Below, piece after piece: positions 1 to 8,377 of a stretch of DNA of 38,917 nt (the stretch's first letter is position 1; each line of letters starts with the position of its first letter). Below the pieces are notes generated by a model, which saw nothing but the letters and a program-made list of their open reading frames with translations, had not been told where the DNA came from and did not search any database. The position numbers and the translations under genes are program-made. The stretch is taken from positions 1 through 38,917 of the forward strand of contig QCRH01000007.1 of NCBI GenBank assembly GCA_003211955.1, in the 5' to 3' direction. The DNA is from Prochlorococcus sp. AG-459-O09 (GTDB lineage Bacteria; Cyanobacteriota; Cyanobacteriia; PCC-6307; Cyanobiaceae).

Positions 1-52
1 AGACTCAATTTGTTGAGCTTAATTAGAAATTATTCTCTAAAAATAGCCGACT

Positions 53-1393
53 TTACACTTTTGAACTCTTAACTTTAATGCCTCCCTTTATTGAATAATT
101 TTCTAGCATTTTTTCTACTTCTTTATTTTCCCTAACAGCACTATCAACGGGTTTATATTTTAGAGGTGCCAGGGCTTTCCCTCTTAGAATCGAACCAAGT
201 GTAAGCATTGTAATTTTAAGTTGCTGTAATGGCTTCATGGAGACAACTCTTTTGTATAAGTAACTATCAAAAGTAAGTCTTTGTACATCCATGTCATCAC
301 ACATCTCAACAAAGGCTTCTCTAGCAGAATCATTTCTGTAGAAAATATTTTGAAGGATTTCTAACACCTTATAAGTTGTGCCATATTTTTTATCCCATTT
401 TTTAAGATAGTTTTTTAAATCTTTTTCTGATGGAATTACTTGACCGTTTTTTGATGCTTCAACAATCTCTTCAGCACACATTCTTCCGCTTTTTGCAGCA
501 AAATAAATACCCTCTCCAGAACTTTTTGTAACATAACCAGCTGCATCACCAACCAATGCCATTCTTCCAACTACTCTTCTTGGTCTTGGATGCTCAGGAA
601 TCGGGTGAGCTTCTACCTTTATTACTTCACCATTAACAAGTCTTTTCTTTGCCCTATTTCTTACACCCTCTTGAAGTCCTTTAATTAATGACTGATTCTT
701 TTGCATGGTTCCAGTACCCACAGCAACATGATCATATTTAGGAAATACCCACCCATAAAAATCAGGAGAAACATCAGTTCCAACATACATTTCAGCAAGA
801 TCTTCGTAGTAACTCATTTCTTCTTTAGGTAATTTAATTCTTTCCTGAAACGCTATAGCAACTTTGTAATCCCCCGCATCCATTGCTTTTGCAACTCTGC
901 TATTGGCTCCATCAGCTCCGATCAAAAGGTCAACAGTAAGCTCTTTGAGTTCCCCTTTTTTATCTCCATTCGTAAAATCTGAGTAGGAAAGCTTATATGG
1001 CCCTTGATTATTATCGCCAGTATCAATAGAAGTAACTAATCCATTTATTAATGTTGCACCAAGATCTGATGCTCTTTTGCGCATAAAGGCATCCATAACT
1101 TCTCTTCTACACATCCCAATAAACTCATTATCACTTTTCCCATAAACTCTATCTAAACTTATATCTACCTCTCTATTTGATGGAGATATCATTCTCATAT
1201 GCCTTACTTTTCTATCAATAATTGACGCAGGCAAATCAAATTCTTCGACCATGCAAAGTGGAATTGCTCCTCCACATGGTTTTGCATTATCTAATTTTCT
1301 CTCGAAGAGCCAAGTTTTTATTCCAGCTTTAGCAAGTATTTCTGCTGCACATGAACCACTTGGACCTCCACCAATAACAGCTACCCTCAACAT
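53..1393 (-). CDS. chlP: Geranylgeranyl diphosphate/chlorophyllide reductase
   Basis: The product reduces the geranylgeranyl group to phytyl for chlorophyll and tocopherol synthesis, using NADPH and FAD at the thylakoid membrane. The N-terminus MLRVAVIGGGPSG is a Rossmann dinucleotide-binding motif, followed by the CGGAIP stretch. A second FAD motif, VGDAAGYVTKSSGEGI, lies near residue 290. From this ATG the protein is 446 residues, normal for the family. The frame stays open for 19 more codons upstream (to 1450), but those residues are an AT-rich, unconserved-looking extension before the Rossmann strand, so I choose the ATG at 1391-1393. It is divergent from the peptidase gene at 1506. Identification is by family motifs and I consider it secure. 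Confidence 0.95.
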   Translation of the reverse strand: MLRVAVIGGGPSGSCAAEILAKAGIKTWLFERKLDNAKPCGGAIPLCMVEEFDLPASIIDRKVRHMRMISPSNREVDISLDRVYGKSDNEFIGMCRREVMDAFMRKRASDLGATLINGLVTSIDTGDNNQGPYKLSYSDFTNGDKKGELKELTVDLLIGADGANSRVAKAMDAGDYKVAIAFQERIKLPKEEMSYYEDLAEMYVGTDVSPDFYGWVFPKYDHVAVGTGTMQKNQSLIKGLQEGVRNRAKKRLVNGEVIKVEAHPIPEHPRPRRVVGRMALVGDAAGYVTKSSGEGIYFAAKSGRMCAEEIVEASKNGQVIPSEKDLKNYLKKWDKKYGTTYKVLEILQNIFYRNDSAREAFVEMCDDMDVQRLTFDSYLYKRVVSMKPLQQLKITMLTLGSILRGKALAPLKYKPVDSAVRENKEVEKMLENYSIKGGIKVKSSKV

Positions 1394-1505
1394 ATCAAAA
1401 AAATAATACTGTATATAAAAACTACATCTTTTTTGCTTATAAAAGTGCATTTCTTAAAATAATAGTTAATATCGAAATATCTTTTCCAAATTCACTTCTT
1501 AAATA

Positions 1506-2219
1506 TTGGAACTAAACAAAGATATCGATCAATTTGATATACCACTTGCCAAAAGAACTTACCTAAATAACCCAAATTCAACATTATTAAAAAAATTATT
1601 AATATTTTCTCCATTTCTTTGCCTCCTTTTTTCTCTCTTTGCATTGCGATTAATTAGATATATAGAAATAAGATCTCTTGGCAATATCAATTTTCAGGCT
1701 CAGACAAATCGCGACTATAGAATTTTGGGCCATTTACCATATGCGGAAATTCCTAAGGAGAAACTAGTTTTAATTGAGCCCAATATTCAAGTTCACATTG
1801 ATATGCGTGATTCTTTGTTAGAGATGAGGGATGAAGCAAAAAAGAATGGAATATACTTAGTTTTCTTGAGTGGTTATAGATCAATAAATTTGCAGAACGA
1901 TATCTTTTATTCTTTAAAATCTATTAGAAATCAAGAAGCCGCAGAAAGAGCTAGAGTGTCAGCTCCTCCAGGATATTCTGAACATAGTACAGGCTTCGCA
2001 ATCGATATTGGTGATGCTGCTCAAAGAGAGACAGATTTTGAAACCAACTTCGAAAATACTGACGCCTTTAGATGGCTAACAAAAAATGCAGCTAAGTTTC
2101 ACTTTAAGTTATCGTTCAACAAAGATAATAAATATATAGATTACGAACCCTGGCATTGGAGATATGAGGGGTCAATTGAAGCATTAAAAGTTTTTGAAAG
2201 GTCAAATAGAAAATTTTAA
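1506..2219 (+). CDS. Membrane-anchored D-alanyl-D-alanine carboxypeptidase, M15B (VanY-like)
   Basis: This is a predicted zinc peptidase that trims D-Ala from peptidoglycan stem peptides in the periplasm. Residues about 29-48 form one hydrophobic anchor. The catalytic domain then shows SGYRS, the zinc-binding SEHSTGFAIDIG (His and Asp ligands) and EPWHWRY (third His), in the usual M15B order. The length of 237 residues is normal. The start is TTG: an in-frame stop lies at 1500-1502, and no ATG occurs before about residue 99, inside the domain, so TTG at 1506 is the only sensible choice. The cytoplasmic N-terminal segment before the anchor carries no recognisable domain. The substrate is inferred from the family only. 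Confidence 0.85.
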   Translation: MELNKDIDQFDIPLAKRTYLNNPNSTLLKKLLIFSPFLCLLFSLFALRLIRYIEIRSLGNINFQAQTNRDYRILGHLPYAEIPKEKLVLIEPNIQVHIDMRDSLLEMRDEAKKNGIYLVFLSGYRSINLQNDIFYSLKSIRNQEAAERARVSAPPGYSEHSTGFAIDIGDAAQRETDFETNFENTDAFRWLTKNAAKFHFKLSFNKDNKYIDYEPWHWRYEGSIEALKVFERSNRKF

Positions 2220-2296
2220 ATCCAATTGATTAATTTAATTATCCAATTAGATTATATTTTTCAAAGTCTTAAAGAGAAAATTCTCATAATAAGCAT

Positions 2297-2320
2297 ACTT
2301 TGAGTTAGCCTTAACAAAGT
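2297..2320 (+). promoter_or_regulatory. Possible hairpin in the typA leader
   Basis: The arms ACTTTG..TTA and TAACAAAGT pair over 9 bp with a 2-base AG bulge and a GCCT tetraloop. The 3' arm ends 28 bases before the typA ATG. No T-run follows, so it does not look like a terminator. It could be a leader structure or a protein site, or chance in AT-rich DNA. Confidence 0.25.
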
Positions 2321-2348
2321 CAATCTACTATTTATATAAATTCTATAA

Positions 2349-4145
2349 ATGTCATTTTCGATAAAAGAAATTAGAAATGTTGCAATTATTGCTCACGTAG
2401 ATCATGGGAAGACAACTCTCGTAGATGCATTGTTATCTCAATCTGGAATATTTAGAGACAATGAAGTTATCCCAACATGTGTAATGGATTCAAATGATCT
2501 TGAAAGAGAAAGGGGGATAACAATTCTCTCAAAAAATACTGCAGTTAACTTTAAAGACACCAGGATTAATATTATAGATACACCTGGACATGCTGATTTT
2601 GGAGGAGAAGTTGAAAGGGTTTTGGGAATGGTAGATGGTTGTCTGCTTATTGTTGATGCAAATGAGGGACCTATGCCTCAAACAAGATTTGTTTTAAAAA
2701 AAGCATTAGAAAAAGGTCTTAGGCCTATAGTTTTTGTAAATAAAATTGATAGACCACGAGTAGTACCAGAAATAGCAATTGATAAGGTCCTTGATTTGTT
2801 TTTGGAATTAGGAGCTGATGATGATCAATGTGATTTCCCTTATCTTTTTGGGAGTGGCTTATCTGGTTTCGCAAAAGAGGAGATGGAATCTAATAGTGAC
2901 AATATGATGCCTCTTTTTGAAGCTATTATCAGACACGTTCCTCCTCCAGTAGGTGACTCTAATAAACCTCTCCAGCTACAAATAACTACTTTGGACTATT
3001 CTGATTTCTTAGGCAGAATAGTAATTGGGAAAATTCATAATGGAACCATAAAAAATGGTCAACAAGCTAGTTTAATTAAAGAAAATGGTAAAACTATTAA
3101 AGGAAAGATTAGTAAATTACTTGGATTCGAAGGATTACAAAGGATTGATATAAATGAAGCATTTGCAGGGGATATCGTTGCCGTTTCTGGTTTTGATGAC
3201 GTCAATATTGGTGAGACCATAGCTTGTCCCGATTCTCCTCATCCTCTCCCATTAATCAAAGTTGATGAACCCACCTTAAATATGACTTTTGTTGTTAACG
3301 ATTCTCCATTTGCGGGTAAAGAAGGGAAATTTGTTACTAGTAGACAATTAAAAAATAGATTGGAAAGGGAACTTTTAACAAATGTAGCGCTAAGGGTCGA
3401 AGAAACTGATTCTCCTGATAAGTTCTCAGTTTCAGGAAGAGGAGAATTACATCTAGGGATATTGATTGAAACTATGAGAAGAGAGGGTTTTGAGTTTCAA
3501 ATCTCACAACCTCAAGTAATTTTTAGAGAAATTGATAATGTTGAATGTGAGCCTATAGAGACTTTGGTCCTAGATGTGCCTGAAGTATCCGTTGGTTCTT
3601 GCATAGAAAAACTTGGATCGAGAAAGGCAGAGATGAAAAACATGCAGACAAGTTCAGATGGGAGAACTCAATTAGAGTTTCTTGTACCATCAAGAGGACT
3701 AATTGGATTTCGTGGAGAATTTGTTCGGATAACAAGAGGTGAAGGTATCATGAGTCACTCATTTTATGAATATAAACCTAAAACAGGAGATTTTGAAACT
3801 AGAAGAAATGGAGTCCTTATAGCTTTTGAGGAAGGTGTAGCCACATTTTATGCATTAAAAAATGCTGAAGATAGGGGAGTCTATTTCATTAAACCTGGAG
3901 TTAAAGTTTACAAGGGAATGATAATTGGGGAGAATAATCGACCACAAGATCTTGAGTTGAATATATGTAAAACTAAGCAGTTGACTAATATGAGGTCTGC
4001 AGGGGCAGAAGAACTTGATACTTTGCAGTCACCTGTAGATATTACCCTTGAAAGAGCACTCGAATATATTGGTCCAGATGAAATGCTAGAGGTAACACCT
4101 GATTCAATAAGAATGAGAAAAATAAATAAAAAGAAAAGAAATTAA
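2349..4145 (+). CDS. typA: Ribosome-associated GTPase TypA/BipA
   Basis: This is a translational GTPase of the EF-G family that binds the 70S ribosome and helps assembly and stress adaptation. All G motifs are visible: AHVDHGKTT (residues 15-23), RGITI, DTPGHADF and NKID. A beta-barrel domain 2, two EF-G-like alpha/beta domains and the BipA-specific C-terminal domain follow. The 598-residue length is typical. It is the first of a run of plus-strand genes, 11 bases before the DUF309 gene, so the two may be co-transcribed. Nothing is missing from the motif set. Confidence 0.97.
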   Translation: MSFSIKEIRNVAIIAHVDHGKTTLVDALLSQSGIFRDNEVIPTCVMDSNDLERERGITILSKNTAVNFKDTRINIIDTPGHADFGGEVERVLGMVDGCLLIVDANEGPMPQTRFVLKKALEKGLRPIVFVNKIDRPRVVPEIAIDKVLDLFLELGADDDQCDFPYLFGSGLSGFAKEEMESNSDNMMPLFEAIIRHVPPPVGDSNKPLQLQITTLDYSDFLGRIVIGKIHNGTIKNGQQASLIKENGKTIKGKISKLLGFEGLQRIDINEAFAGDIVAVSGFDDVNIGETIACPDSPHPLPLIKVDEPTLNMTFVVNDSPFAGKEGKFVTSRQLKNRLERELLTNVALRVEETDSPDKFSVSGRGELHLGILIETMRREGFEFQISQPQVIFREIDNVECEPIETLVLDVPEVSVGSCIEKLGSRKAEMKNMQTSSDGRTQLEFLVPSRGLIGFRGEFVRITRGEGIMSHSFYEYKPKTGDFETRRNGVLIAFEEGVATFYALKNAEDRGVYFIKPGVKVYKGMIIGENNRPQDLELNICKTKQLTNMRSAGAEELDTLQSPVDITLERALEYIGPDEMLEVTPDSIRMRKINKKKRN

Positions 4146-4156
4146 TTATTAGTTGC

Positions 4157-4525
4157 ATGAACGAAGAAAGTACAAAAAATTTTAAAGATTCTCTTTTTAC
4201 TGCTTTAAATCTTTTTAACAATCATGAATGGTATGAGGCTCATGATGCTTTTGAAGAAATATGGAATTCCGTTGATGGTGACGAAAGACAAGTTATCCAG
4301 GGAATTTTACAAGTATCTGTTTCTCAGTTTCACTTAAGTAAGGGTAATTTGAATGGAGCTACTATTTTACTTGGAGAGGGTTTAGGTAGAATAAAAACTA
4401 GAACTAAGATTAATTTAGGAATTGATCTAGAATCCTTCTGCCAATGTTTGGAAGATTTATTGAGGAAATTACAATTTAAAGAGCATTTAAATGAGAACGA
4501 TAAGCCTTTTTTGAAACCTCTTTGA
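4157..4525 (+). CDS. DUF309 domain protein
   Basis: This is a 122-residue all-helical protein of the DUF309 family. The diagnostic stretch is around residues 20-35, where HEWYEAHDAFEEIW carries the conserved His/Glu/His/Glu/Trp pattern. It is followed by a QGILQVSVSQFHLSKGN helix and a glycine-containing segment. The conserved acidic and histidine residues resemble a metal or ligand site, but no reaction has been assigned to the family as far as I know. It follows typA by 11 bases and is probably translated from the same message. No membrane segment or signal peptide is present. Confidence 0.8.
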   Translation: MNEESTKNFKDSLFTALNLFNNHEWYEAHDAFEEIWNSVDGDERQVIQGILQVSVSQFHLSKGNLNGATILLGEGLGRIKTRTKINLGIDLESFCQCLEDLLRKLQFKEHLNENDKPFLKPL

Positions 4526-4619
4526 TGAATATGAATATATATTTATCTTTAATGAAATTATTATTTTCTATCCTAATTTTTTTTCAAGAAAACAAGATAA
4601 CTAATCGATCTTAAGAAAA

Positions 4620-5348
4620 ATGAACCTAAAGATTCATAATGTATCCTTTTCAATTAAAGGAAGATTAATCGTAAATGATGTTTCCATAACTGTAAATCCA
4701 GGGGAAGTTGTAGGTTTGATGGGACCTAATGGTGCAGGGAAAACTACCACTTTTAATCTTGCCGTTGGTAATATAAAACCTGATAAAGGTGAAATTATAA
4801 TGAATGGAAAAAATATAACCGATCTTCCTCTCCCAATTAGATCAAGACTTGGGTTGGGTTATTTAACTCAAGAAGCGAGTATATTTAGGGACCTAACTGT
4901 TAAAGATAATATAGATTTGGCTTTGCAGAATTCATCTTATAGTAGAGCGGCAATTAGAAATAGAAGAGAACAATTAATTAATGAATTTAATTTGAATAAC
5001 TTTGTAGATAATTATGGTTATCAACTTTCAGGTGGTGAGAGGAGGAGGTGTGAAATAGCCAGGGCTCTCACTGTTGGTAGAAAAGGACCAAAATATTTGT
5101 TATTAGATGAACCATTTGCTGGGATAGATCCTCTGGCTGTTAATGATTTAAAGAAACTAATTCTTAAATTAAGAAGTGATGGGGTTGGGATTCTTATTAC
5201 AGATCATAATGTGAGAGAAACACTTTTAATTACTAACAAATCATATGTATTAAGTGAAGGAAAAATTTTAGCTAACGGTTCATCAAGTGAATTAGCTGAT
5301 AATCCAATAGTCAAAAAGTATTATCTAGGAGATAATTTTAAACTTTGA
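4620..5348 (+). CDS. lptB: LPS export ABC transporter ATP-binding protein LptB
   Basis: This is the ATPase that drives lipopolysaccharide extraction from the inner membrane together with LptF/G (not in this window). It shows Walker A GPNGAGKTT (residues 35-43), a Q-loop at LTQEASIFRDL, the signature LSGGERRR, Walker B YLLLDEPFAGIDP and the switch histidine in ITDHN. The ERRR signature and DEPFAGIDP are characteristic of LptB rather than of amino-acid transporter ATPases. At 242 residues it is full length. With lpxD at 26886 it indicates an LPS-bearing outer membrane. A branched-chain amino-acid LivF-type ATPase is the main alternative and is less likely. Confidence 0.92.
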   Translation: MNLKIHNVSFSIKGRLIVNDVSITVNPGEVVGLMGPNGAGKTTTFNLAVGNIKPDKGEIIMNGKNITDLPLPIRSRLGLGYLTQEASIFRDLTVKDNIDLALQNSSYSRAAIRNRREQLINEFNLNNFVDNYGYQLSGGERRRCEIARALTVGRKGPKYLLLDEPFAGIDPLAVNDLKKLILKLRSDGVGILITDHNVRETLLITNKSYVLSEGKILANGSSSELADNPIVKKYYLGDNFKL

Positions 5349-5460
5349 AATCTTTTTTCAAAATAAATTAAAACTTTTTTATTAAAGATTTACTCATATA
5401 AGAATGATTTAAATTATTATTTGTTTGTCATAGAATATTAAAATCGGATGAATTTCTTAG

Positions 5461-6390
5461 ATGATTCTAGATAATCTTTTTAAAAATTTTTTGTATGACC
5501 CAGTTTCAGTCTTGGGTCTTTTAGTCTTTTATTTTTTATTAATTAACTTACCAATATCTTTATTTGCAGTTTTCAAAAAACAGTCTTCTCTTACTGTAAA
5601 AATCTTAACTATTTTAGTGAATTTATTAATATCATTTCAATTACTTTTTAGGTGGTCAATTTCTGGACACTTTCCTATCAGCAATTTGTATGAATCTCTC
5701 TATTTCCTTGCTTGGGGGATCACAATGGGACAACTATTGATTGAAAGGGAATATCAATCTCCAATAATTCCCTCAATTTCCATAACTATTGAGTTGCTGA
5801 CTGTGGCCTTTGCTTGTTTTGTGTTGCCCGAAGATTTGAAATTATCATCCAACTTGGTTCCAGCTTTAAGATCTAGTTGGTTAGTAATGCATGTTAGTGT
5901 CGTAATGCTTAGTTATGCGGCACTAATAATAGGTTCTTTACTTTCAGTTTCTGTTTTGTTCATTAATAAAAATAAGCCTCTCCAAATCAGAAGTAGTTCT
6001 ACAGGTATTGGAGGGTTTAAAATTTCAAATAATTATCCTTTAAATGATTTAGTTGAACCTATTGAATTTTCTCATTCAGAAGAATTAGATACATTAAGTT
6101 ATCGTTCTATATTAATCGGCTTTGTTCTTTTGACTCTTGGTTTAATTTCAGGTGCGGTCTGGGCTAATGAGGCTTGGGGCACATGGTGGAGTTGGGATCC
6201 AAAAGAAACATGGGCATTTATCTCATGGTTATTTTATGCCGCTTACCTGCATATGAGAATAAGCAAGGGTTGGCAAGGACGCAGACCAGCATTATTAGCA
6301 TCTACAGGTTTTTTAGTGGTTTTAGTATGTTATTTAGGAGTAAATTTCTTAGGAATAGGTTTGCATAGTTATGGTTGGATATTTGGGTGA
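5461..6390 (+). CDS. ccsA: Cytochrome c biogenesis protein CcsA (system II)
   Basis: This is a polytopic membrane protein that delivers haem to apocytochromes c on the lumenal side of the thylakoid, working with Ccs1. Hydrophobic segments cover most of the 309 residues. The tryptophan-rich haem-handling motif WGTWWSWDPKETWAF lies at about residues 238-252. Conserved histidines occur in LVMHVSVVMLSYA, YLHMR and the C-terminal GIGLHSYGW. A hydrophilic loop around residues 170-205 separates the helices. The gene runs alone, 112 bases after lptB, and converges on rpe with only 21 bases between the stops. The partner Ccs1 is not in the window. Confidence 0.93.
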   Translation: MILDNLFKNFLYDPVSVLGLLVFYFLLINLPISLFAVFKKQSSLTVKILTILVNLLISFQLLFRWSISGHFPISNLYESLYFLAWGITMGQLLIEREYQSPIIPSISITIELLTVAFACFVLPEDLKLSSNLVPALRSSWLVMHVSVVMLSYAALIIGSLLSVSVLFINKNKPLQIRSSSTGIGGFKISNNYPLNDLVEPIEFSHSEELDTLSYRSILIGFVLLTLGLISGAVWANEAWGTWWSWDPKETWAFISWLFYAAYLHMRISKGWQGRRPALLASTGFLVVLVCYLGVNFLGIGLHSYGWIFG

Positions 6391-6411
6391 TTTCTTAATT
6401 ACCAAGAATAT

Positions 6412-7170
6412 TTATTGAGGTTCAGAAAGGACATTCCCTTTTTGTGCTTCTTGTGCAACTTTTCTCAAGTCTTCACATCCTTCTTTTAATGTTGGGTAAG
6501 CAAACATTCCACTACCTGCAATAAAACAATTAGCACCAGCATCGGCACATTGTGAAATAGTCCAATTTGCTTTTATTCCCCCATCAACTTCAATGTCGAC
6601 ATTCAAGTTTTTTTCGATAATAAAGTTTCTTATCTCTCTGATTTTATTAAGCATTGTTGGTATATAAGCTTGTCCACCAAAGCCTGGATTAACTGTCATA
6701 ACCAAAACATGATCTACCATATCCATAATGTTTTTAATCATTTCAAAAGGAGTATGAGGGTTTAAAGCAACAGAAGGAGATCCACCTAAATCTCTAATTC
6801 TTCCGAGAACTCTATGCAAATGAATATTTGCTTCGGCATGAACTATAACTACTCCTGGTTCGCCATTCGCCCCTTTTGTAGCTTTTACATAAGATTCAAG
6901 CATGGTTTCACAGTTGTATTGGCTCACCATTAATTGAGTTTCAAAAGGGACATTGCAATATTTCCTGCATGCAGCAATCATTTCAGGACCGAATGTAAGA
7001 TTTGGTACGAAATTTCCATCCATCACATCAAATTGAATTCTATCTACTCCAGCCTCCTCGAGTTCTTTCACACATGCCCCCATATTTGCCCAATCTGCTG
7101 GTAAAACTGAAGGAATTATTTGAATTGGTCTATTAACGCCAGTTAAATTTGCTTGATTTGACTCAGTCAT
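6412..7170 (-). CDS. rpe: Ribulose-phosphate 3-epimerase
   Basis: The enzyme interconverts ribulose 5-phosphate and xylulose 5-phosphate in the Calvin cycle and the pentose phosphate pathway. It is a TIM barrel of 252 residues. Visible motifs are IIPSVLPADWANMG, the metal-binding DVMDGNFVPNLTFG, VLVMTVNPGFGGQ and IEVDGGIK, all in the expected order. The N-terminal stretch before residue 16 is a short extension common in cyanobacterial forms. It is divergent from glpX across a 187-base gap, the longest gene-free gap in the window, so two Calvin-cycle genes may share a control region. Confidence 0.96.
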   Translation of the reverse strand: MTESNQANLTGVNRPIQIIPSVLPADWANMGACVKELEEAGVDRIQFDVMDGNFVPNLTFGPEMIAACRKYCNVPFETQLMVSQYNCETMLESYVKATKGANGEPGVVIVHAEANIHLHRVLGRIRDLGGSPSVALNPHTPFEMIKNIMDMVDHVLVMTVNPGFGGQAYIPTMLNKIREIRNFIIEKNLNVDIEVDGGIKANWTISQCADAGANCFIAGSGMFAYPTLKEGCEDLRKVAQEAQKGNVLSEPQ

Positions 7171-7279
7171 TTAATTTTTAAAATATTTAATAAAGATACT
7201 ATATTTAGTTGTTTATTCCTAATTTCAAGTCATGGCCTGATAAAGTAACAGCTGTAAAGAGTTAAAAAAAGCTTACTAG

Positions 7280-7285
7280 CATAAT
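7280..7285 (+). promoter_or_regulatory. Candidate -10 element for glpX
   Basis: CATAAT resembles the TAnnnT-type -10 box. It would place the transcript start about 7 bases downstream, inside the inverted repeat at 7289-7317 and about 65 bases before the GTG start. No clear -35 box is visible. The call is weak without transcript-end data. Confidence 0.25.
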
Positions 7286-7288
7286 AAT

Positions 7289-7317
7289 TCTCATAAAAAA
7301 TGACATTTTTCATGAGA
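7289..7317. repeat. Imperfect 14-bp inverted repeat upstream of glpX
   Basis: The arms TCTCATAAAAAATG and CATTTTTCATGAGA are reverse complements at 13 of 14 positions and are separated by one base. The near-zero spacer suits an operator for a dimeric regulator better than an RNA hairpin. It lies in the rpe/glpX divergent region, 40 bases before glpX. No T-run follows, so it is not a typical terminator. Confidence 0.45.
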
Positions 7318-7357
7318 TCATACTCAAAACCTTTTAGAAAATCCTCAAAATTTAATT

Positions 7358-8359
7358 GTGAATCAAACTTTAATTCAAGAAATTCTCGAAGTTGTCGAGC
7401 AAGCTGCTATTGCCTCAGCAAAACTAACAGGACTTGGTCAAAAAGATGAAGCTGATGCTGCAGCTGTCGAAGCAATGAGATTGCGAATGGGCAAAATTGA
7501 AATGAAAGGGAAAATTGTTATTGGAGAAGGTGAAAGAGATGAAGCACCTATGCTTTATATAGGTGAAGAGGTTGGTAGTGGAAGTGGTCCAGGGGTCGAC
7601 TTTGCAGTAGATCCTTGTGAAGGAACTAATCTTTGTGCGAATAATCAAAGAGGATCTATGGCTGTTTTAGCTGCCTCTGATACGGGTGGTCTTTTCAATG
7701 CTCCTGATTTTTACATGAACAAATTAGCTGCACCTCCTGCTGCGAAAGGTAAAGTAGATATTAGAAATTCAGCTACTGAAAACTTGAAGATACTAAGTGA
7801 TTGCTTGGGTCTTTCTATTGATGAGCTTACTGTTGTTGTAATGGATAGAACTAGGCATAAAGATTTAATTAAAGAGATTCGAGGATGTGGTGCAAAAGTA
7901 CAACCGATTTCTGATGGTGATGTTCAAGCTGCGATTGCATGTGGTTTTGCAGGAACTGGAACACATTGCTTGATGGGGATAGGTGCAGCTCCTGAGGGTG
8001 TTATTTCAGCTGCTGCAATGAGAGCTCTGGGCGGACACTTTCAAGGACAACTAGTTTATGATCCAGCAATCGCTCAAACTTCTGAATGGGCTGATTACAC
8101 AAAAGAAGGAAATATAAAACGTCTTAATGAAATGGGCATAACCGATATAGATAAAATCTATGAAGCTAATGAATTGGCATCGGGAGAAAATGTTGTTTTT
8201 GCTGGAAGTGGAATAACTGATGGATTACTATTTGACGGAGTTAAATTTGAAAGGGATTGTGTTAGAACAAGCAGTCTAGTTATTAGTACATTAGATAGTA
8301 CTGCAAGGTTCACAAATACTGTCCATATAAAAGATGGTGCTAAGAGTATCAGCCTTTAA
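7358..8359 (+). CDS. glpX: Class II fructose-1,6-/sedoheptulose-1,7-bisphosphatase
   Basis: The enzyme removes the C1 phosphate from fructose 1,6- and sedoheptulose 1,7-bisphosphate. In cyanobacteria one GlpX-type enzyme performs both Calvin-cycle steps. The metal-binding motifs [18 protein letters not shown] and DPCEGTNL are present, as is the NNQRGSMAV stretch. The 333-residue length matches cyanobacterial F/SBPases. The start is GTG at 7358, giving [17 protein letters not shown], the usual N-terminus of this group as I recall it. No strong Shine-Dalgarno sequence is visible. The gene lies 18 bases before hemA, which suggests a shared transcript. Confidence 0.95.
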   Translation: MNQTLIQEILEVVEQAAIASAKLTGLGQKDEADAAAVEAMRLRMGKIEMKGKIVIGEGERDEAPMLYIGEEVGSGSGPGVDFAVDPCEGTNLCANNQRGSMAVLAASDTGGLFNAPDFYMNKLAAPPAAKGKVDIRNSATENLKILSDCLGLSIDELTVVVMDRTRHKDLIKEIRGCGAKVQPISDGDVQAAIACGFAGTGTHCLMGIGAAPEGVISAAAMRALGGHFQGQLVYDPAIAQTSEWADYTKEGNIKRLNEMGITDIDKIYEANELASGENVVFAGSGITDGLLFDGVKFERDCVRTSSLVISTLDSTARFTNTVHIKDGAKSISL

Positions 8360-8377
8360 AAATTTATTATTGATATT

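Noticed and set aside
4-17. Short inverted repeat CTCAA/TTGAG downstream of chlP
   Set aside because: Only 5 bp of stem and no clear T-run on the chlP strand, so it is not convincing as a terminator.
6174-6368. 64-codon open frame inside ccsA
   Set aside because: It is a shifted frame over the conserved WGTWWSWDPKE region, and the ccsA frame explains the sequence fully.
6392-6406. TTCTT/AAGAA repeat between the ccsA and rpe stops
   Set aside because: A 5-bp AT-rich stem with a T-poor tail is too weak to call a terminator.
7247-7256. Possible NtcA site GTAACAGCTGTAA in the rpe-glpX gap
   Set aside because: The spacing is GTA-N7-TAA and not GTA-N8-TAC, so it does not fit the established motif.
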